This document shows, in pieces, positions 5,992-8,991 of a stretch of DNA of 8,991 nucleotides; positions within the stretch are counted from its first letter, which is position 1; each line of letters begins with the position of its first letter. The position numbers and the translations under genes are program-made. The stretch is from Nitrospinota bacterium. Its GTDB lineage: Bacteria; Nitrospinota; Nitrospinia; UBA9942. The DNA is taken from the NCBI GenBank assembly GCA_003489165.1, contig DNJG01000146.1:1-8991 (forward strand), read 5' to 3'. The notes beneath the pieces are model-generated. The model worked only from the letters and a program-made list of their open reading frames with translations. It was not told the origin of the DNA and did no database searches.

Positions 5992-6744
5992 ATGTCAGGT
6001 CATTCAAAATGGGCATCAATTAAGCATAAAAAGGGTGCCCTTGATGCGAAGAGGGGAAAGATATTCACAAAATTAATAAAAGAAATTTCTGTAGCAGCGA
6101 GACTCGGAGGAGGAGACCCTGACGGGAATCCAAGGCTCAGGACGGCTATCCTTGCAGCAAAGGCTGATAATATGCCTAAGGATAACATTGACAGGGCTAT
6201 AAAAAAAGGGACAGGGGAATTGGAAGGTGTCAACTATGAAGAGGTAATTTATGAGGGTTATGGTACTGCCGGGGTTGCTGTTATACTAAGTGTGCTTACA
6301 GATAATAAAAACAGGACTGTCGCAGAAATAAGGTCTATATTCGGTAAAAATGGCGGAAACCTCGGTGAGGCAGGCTGTGTGGGGTGGATGTTTCATAAAA
6401 AGGGGCAGATTTTAGTTGATGTAAAAACAGTAGATGAAGACAAACTCATGACAATAGTCCTTGATGCAGGTGCAGAGGACATGCAGATGGGTGAAGGAGA
6501 ATTTGAGGTAATCACCACACCAGAAAATTTTGAGAAGGTCAAAAAGGCTATTGATGATAATAAGATACCAACTACATATGCGGAAGTCACAATGGTGCCC
6601 CAGAGCTACATAAAACTCACAGGCCAGAAGGCACAGCAGATGTTGCACCTGATGGAAGTTTTGGAAGACCATGACGATGTCCAGAAGGTCTATGCAAATT
6701 TTGATATACCCGAAGAAGAACTGGCAAAGGTAAGTTTAATATGA
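5992..6744 (+). CDS. yebC: YebC/PmpR family protein (TACO1 homologue)
   Basis: The 250-aa length is normal for the family, and the N-terminus MSGHSKWASIKHKKG, with the following DAKRGKIFTKLIKEI, is its hallmark. Other conserved blocks are present: NMPKDNIDRAIKKG (59-72), YEGYGTAGVAV (87-97), NRTVAEIRSIFGKNGG (107-122) and the C-terminal QKVYANFDIPEEEL. YebC proteins were long annotated as transcription regulators. Work on YebC and mitochondrial TACO1 points to a role at the ribosome, easing translation of difficult stretches such as proline runs. The start is fixed by AGGAGGT at 5980-5986. The stop codon overlaps the ruvC start (ATGA at 6741-6744), so the two are translationally coupled. The 75-nt gap upstream is AT-rich and may hold a promoter, but none is convincing. 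Confidence 0.97.
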   Translation: MSGHSKWASIKHKKGALDAKRGKIFTKLIKEISVAARLGGGDPDGNPRLRTAILAAKADNMPKDNIDRAIKKGTGELEGVNYEEVIYEGYGTAGVAVILSVLTDNKNRTVAEIRSIFGKNGGNLGEAGCVGWMFHKKGQILVDVKTVDEDKLMTIVLDAGAEDMQMGEGEFEVITTPENFEKVKKAIDDNKIPTTYAEVTMVPQSYIKLTGQKAQQMLHLMEVLEDHDDVQKVYANFDIPEEELAKVSLI

Positions 6745-7247
6745 GAGTCTTGGGTATTGACCCGGGGAGTTCAATAACAGGTTACGGTATTGTTGATGAG
6801 CTTAATGGCTCTATATCAGCCGTAACATGGGGAACTATCAGGACATCAAACCGCCTTCCCTTTCCAAAAAGGCTTAAAGCCATCCATGATGGTCTTACCG
6901 AAATAATAAAAAAATATTCCCCCGATGTGGCATCAATAGAAAATCTCTTTTTTGCCGAGAACGCAAAAAGTGCCTTGAAACTCGGGCAGGTTAGAGGGGC
7001 AGCCATATTATCGGCGGCAAATCAGTCTGTAGAAGTTGCAGAATATACACCTTTAGAGATAAAGCAGGCTATATCAGGCTACGGAAGGGCAGATAAGGGA
7101 CAGATTCAAAACATGGTATCTATACTCTTAAACCTCAATGAAATCCCGAAGCCCTTTGATGCCTCAGATGCCCTTGCAATAGCAATATGTCATATAAATA
7201 CAGCACAGATGAAAATCAGAATACAGAATACAGAAGTCAGAAGTTAG
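6741..7247 (+). CDS. ruvC: Crossover junction endodeoxyribonuclease RuvC
   Basis: RuvC cuts Holliday junctions symmetrically as a dimer, working with RuvAB branch migration. The 168-aa protein carries the four acidic active-site residues of the RNase H-like fold: D7 (GIDPGSSITGYG), E67 (ASIENLFFAENAKSALKLGQ), and D140 and D143 (DASDALAIAICH). Conserved AISGYGRADKGQ (110-121) is also present. The start overlaps the yebC stop by 4 nt, with a weak AAAGG about 10 nt upstream, consistent with coupled translation. The last dozen residues (MKIRIQNTEVRS, 157-168) follow the normal family end AICH and are written by a tandem 7-nt repeat (7217-7251). They therefore look like an acquired tail rather than part of the fold. 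Confidence 0.97.
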   Translation: MRVLGIDPGSSITGYGIVDELNGSISAVTWGTIRTSNRLPFPKRLKAIHDGLTEIIKKYSPDVASIENLFFAENAKSALKLGQVRGAAILSAANQSVEVAEYTPLEIKQAISGYGRADKGQIQNMVSILLNLNEIPKPFDASDALAIAICHINTAQMKIRIQNTEVRS

Positions 7248-7304
7248 AATAAAAAATAAAAACTATTTTCCTCCTGAATTCTGGATTCTGGCTCCTGAAT
7301 TCTA
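7217..7304. repeat. Inverted tandem heptamer repeat between and within ruvC and ruvA
   Basis: Left arm 7217-7251: five tandem 7-nt units, CAGAATA twice, CAGAAGT twice, then TAGAATA. Right arm 7270-7304: five units, CCTCCTG, AATTCTG, GATTCTG, GCTCCTG and AATTCTA, which in reverse complement are TAGAATT, CAGGAGC, CAGAATC, CAGAATT and CAGGAGG. By hand the arms match at 23 of 35 positions in register. An 18-nt AT-rich spacer separates them. The left arm carries the last codons and stop of ruvC. The right arm is followed by TTTTTT (7307-7312), directly before the ruvA ATG. Confidence 0.85.
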
Positions 7305-7312
7305 TATTTTTT

Positions 7313-7927
7313 ATGATTGCAACTATATCAGGCAGACTAACTCATAAATCACCCGAATTTCTAATTGTTGATGTCAATGGTATAGGCTACAGGGTTATCG
7401 CTCCTCTTACCACATATTACAAACTTCCTGACACTGACAATTCTATCTTTCTTTACACATATACCCATGTGAGAGAAGATGCCCTTATGCTTTTTGGATT
7501 CCTTACATATGAGGAAAAGGAGCTTTTTAAAAAACTCATAGCTGTATCACAGATAGGCCCAAAACTTGCGGTAAATATCCTCTCTGGAATAACTGCCAGA
7601 GAATTGAAGGAGGCAATAACAAGAAGTGATATAGTGAGGTTGACCTCAATCCCCGGAGTTGGGAGAAAGACTGCTGAAAGAATTGTATTAGAGCTCAAGG
7701 ATAAGATAGATTTTATAGTTGAAGATACCCAGCCGTCAGCAGTCGGCCGCCAGCTATCAGTCAGGAGAGACCCCCTTTTTGAAGACGCAGTCTCAGCATT
7801 GGTTAATCTTGGATACAAAAAAGGGATGGCAGAGGATGCCGTGAAACAGGCGAGAGTAAAGGAGGGAGAAAAAGCAGATATAGAGGGTTTAATAAAAAAG
7901 TCATTAATGATATTGTCAAAATCATAA
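7313..7927 (+). CDS. ruvA: Holliday junction branch-migration protein RuvA
   Basis: RuvA binds four-way junctions as tetramers and loads the RuvB motor. The 204-aa length is normal. Domain I is the OB-fold (about 1-64: MIATISGRL, VDVNGIGYRV, HVREDALMLFGF). Domain II contains both helix-hairpin-helix DNA-binding motifs: AVSQIGPKLAVNIL (77-90) and SIPGVGRKTAERIVLEL (112-128). Domain III, which contacts RuvB, is at about 153-200 (DPLFEDAVSALVNLGYKK). The flexible linker between II and III (140-152) is encoded by a tandem heptamer repeat. ATG 7313 matches the family start exactly, yet no Shine-Dalgarno precedes it; six T residues do. It lies 65 nt after ruvC. ruvB, the usual downstream partner, is not in the window. 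Confidence 0.97.
   Translation: MIATISGRLTHKSPEFLIVDVNGIGYRVIAPLTTYYKLPDTDNSIFLYTYTHVREDALMLFGFLTYEEKELFKKLIAVSQIGPKLAVNILSGITARELKEAITRSDIVRLTSIPGVGRKTAERIVLELKDKIDFIVEDTQPSAVGRQLSVRRDPLFEDAVSALVNLGYKKGMAEDAVKQARVKEGEKADIEGLIKKSLMILSKS
7731..7765 (+). repeat. Tandem heptamer repeat encoding the RuvA linker
   Basis: Five consecutive 7-nt words: AGCCGTC (7731), AGCAGTC (7738), GGCCGCC (7745), AGCTATC (7752) and AGTCAGG (7759). They encode PSAVGRQLSVR and neighbours, residues about 140-151, between the DNA-binding and RuvB-binding domains. The stretch is more GC-rich than the flanking A/T-rich codons. This copy shows no second arm nearby. Confidence 0.6.
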
Positions 7928-7929
7928 AT

Positions 7930-7947
7930 ACGGATTACACGGATTAT
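7930..7947 (+). repeat. Tandem 9-nt word pair after ruvA
   Basis: ACGGATTAC (7930-7938) is followed directly by ACGGATTAT (7939-7947), starting 2 nt after the ruvA stop codon. The remaining 43 nt before the amidohydrolase are AT-rich, and I see no promoter or terminator in them. With only two units this could be a chance duplication. It fits the pattern of the other sites. Confidence 0.45.
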
Positions 7948-7990
7948 TCAAAATATCAGTAATAAAAAATTGAATTGTTCTTACCATCCT

Positions 7991-8991
7991 ATGCCTAAGC
8001 CCACCAAATGGAATATTAGAAAAATTAATGCTGATTGGATATTGCCTATTACTTCCCCTCTCATAAAAGATGGAGCAATTATTGTAGAAGGCAATCTTAT
8101 CAGGGCAGTTGGTGGAAAGAAAGACCTCTCAGAATTCCCTTGCGATGAGATAATAGATTGTTCAGACAAGATACTACTGCCGGGGTTTGTAAATGCCCAT
8201 TCCCATTTAGAGCTTACAGGATTTAGAGGAAAAATTAAAAAGGGACTCCCATTTACAGATTGGGCAAGAAAAGTTGTCTCCATCAGAAAGGATATAACTG
8301 AAAATGAAATTGCTACTGCTATTAAAGATGGATTAAATGAGCTTATATCATCGGGTGTTACAACTGCAGGTGATTTTTCTCAGACAGGGATTACAGCAAA
8401 AATATTAAATGAGAGGGGTTTAAGGGGAACTGTATTTCTGGAGTTTGCAGGTTTCAATCCTGAACAAAAGGATGAGAGGTTGAGAGAATTAAAAAACAAA
8501 CTCCGAACTCCAAACTCCAAACTCCGAACTGTGAAGTTCGGCATTGCCCCCCATGCCCCCTATTCTGTCTCAGCAGAGCTATTAAAAGAGAGTCATAGTT
8601 TTGCAAGGGAAAGAGAACTTCCTATAGCAATTCACATTTCCGAGATGCCGGAGGAGATAGAATTCATAAAGAACGGCTCAGGTGAAATGAAGGATTTATT
8701 GATAGATTTTGGAGTCTGGAATGACAAATGGATGCCTCCACAGACCACACCTGTCCAATATCTGCATAATCTGGGAATACTAAAAGGGGCTATAGGAATT
8801 CACTTGAATATTGTAACTGAGGATGACATTCGTATCTTAAAGGAAAATGATGTATCAGTAGTTTATTGTCCGGGTAGCAACAAATGGTTTGGAAGGAATT
8901 GGAAATATCCATTAAGGGAATTCTTAAATAACGATATAAATATTGTCATTGGAACGGACAGCCTATCAAGTAATGAAAAATTAAATATGTT
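7991..8991 (+). CDS. Amidohydrolase, deaminase type (MtaD/TrzA/aminofutalosine deaminase-like), cut by window edge
   Basis: A metal-dependent hydrolase of the COG0402 type, which deaminates purine-like or triazine rings. 333 codons are visible with no stop. Metal and active-site residues are in order: H70 and H72 (NAHSHLEL), H188 (IAPHAPYS), H215 and E218 (AIHISEMPEE), H271 (GIHLNIV), CPGSN (293-297) and D323 (GTDSLSSN). The LPGFVNAHSHLE block is the family hallmark. HSHLEL resembles the aminofutalosine deaminases of the futalosine menaquinone route, but substrate assignment from this alone is weak. ATG 7991 has no Shine-Dalgarno; a TTG at 7970 in the same frame is possible but no better. The typical family start (ADWILPI) begins at about residue 14, so the first dozen residues are uncertain. 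Residues 171-180 (LRTPNSKLRT) are encoded by an in-frame tandem repeat. Confidence 0.9.
   Translation, partial: MPKPTKWNIRKINADWILPITSPLIKDGAIIVEGNLIRAVGGKKDLSEFPCDEIIDCSDKILLPGFVNAHSHLELTGFRGKIKKGLPFTDWARKVVSIRKDITENEIATAIKDGLNELISSGVTTAGDFSQTGITAKILNERGLRGTVFLEFAGFNPEQKDERLRELKNKLRTPNSKLRTVKFGIAPHAPYSVSAELLKESHSFARERELPIAIHISEMPEEIEFIKNGSGEMKDLLIDFGVWNDKWMPPQTTPVQYLHNLGILKGAIGIHLNIVTEDDIRILKENDVSVVYCPGSNKWFGRNWKYPLREFLNNDINIVIGTDSLSSNEKLNM
8500..8541 (+). repeat. In-frame tandem heptamer repeat ending in a hairpin, inside the amidohydrolase
   Basis: Four 7-nt units run from 8500: ACTCCGA, ACTCCAA, ACTCCAA and ACTCCGA, then a partial ACT. AAACTCCGAACT occurs exactly twice, at 8498-8509 and 8519-8530, a 21-nt period that equals seven codons. 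The repeat runs into a perfect 7-bp hairpin: CCGAACT (8524-8530), loop GTGA, AGTTCGG (8535-8541). In RNA the loop GUGA belongs to the stable GNRA class. Reading frame is kept through the repeat, and the conserved strand VKFGIAPHAPY follows at once. Confidence 0.8.

Noticed and set aside
7217..7304. CRISPR-like array
   Set aside because: The units are 7 nt with no unique spacers and in inverted orientation, so it cannot be CRISPR.

Overview
The window looks like chromosomal core sequence from a Gram-negative, AT-leaning, free-living bacterium. An outer-membrane barrel protein and a lipoprotein show that it has an outer membrane. The order yebC-ruvC-ruvA is common in Deltaproteobacteria and Nitrospirota-like lineages. 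A Nitrospirota or deltaproteobacterial-type (probably uncultivated) host is my best guess; I cannot settle the phylum from sequence alone.

Layout. Minus strand, left edge: the first 205 codons of ftsH (cut by the window edge), read just behind a tRNA-Leu(UAG) gene with a clear sigma70-type promoter at 729-757. Everything else is on the plus strand: a PfkB-family sugar/nucleoside kinase (985-1896); a small lipoprotein (2092-2859) and a TraF/PorV/FadL-like outer-membrane protein (2917-4050); a DtxR-type metalloregulator fused to FeoA, with a shortened DNA-binding domain (4119-4766); a DUF155/RMD1-like C-terminally anchored protein (4831-5916); yebC (5992-6744), overlapping ruvC (6741-7247); ruvA (7313-7927); and an amidohydrolase of the deaminase type that runs off the right edge (7991-8991). 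ruvB is not next to ruvA.

How the genes relate. FtsH is membrane quality control. RuvA and RuvC are Holliday-junction branch-migration and resolution proteins, and YebC is a translation/regulatory factor often co-transcribed with them. The lipoprotein and barrel protein form an envelope pair. The FeoA-fused regulator senses divalent metal. The rest are single-gene functions.

The most striking signal lies between and inside the genes. At least seven sites hold short-word tandem repeats. Each site uses its own fixed unit length (7, 8, 9 or 10 nt), and several are arranged as two inverted arms. They occupy the junctions upstream of the kinase gene (782-888), the regulator (4061-4113), the DUF155-like gene (4748-4829), ruvA (7217-7304) and the amidohydrolase (7930-7947). 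Two more lie in frame inside coding sequence: the flexible linker of RuvA (7731-7765) and a loop of the amidohydrolase (8500-8541). Three genes directly downstream of such a site have no Shine-Dalgarno sequence, and the regulator has only a distant one. By contrast the kinase, lipoprotein, barrel protein and yebC have near-perfect ones.
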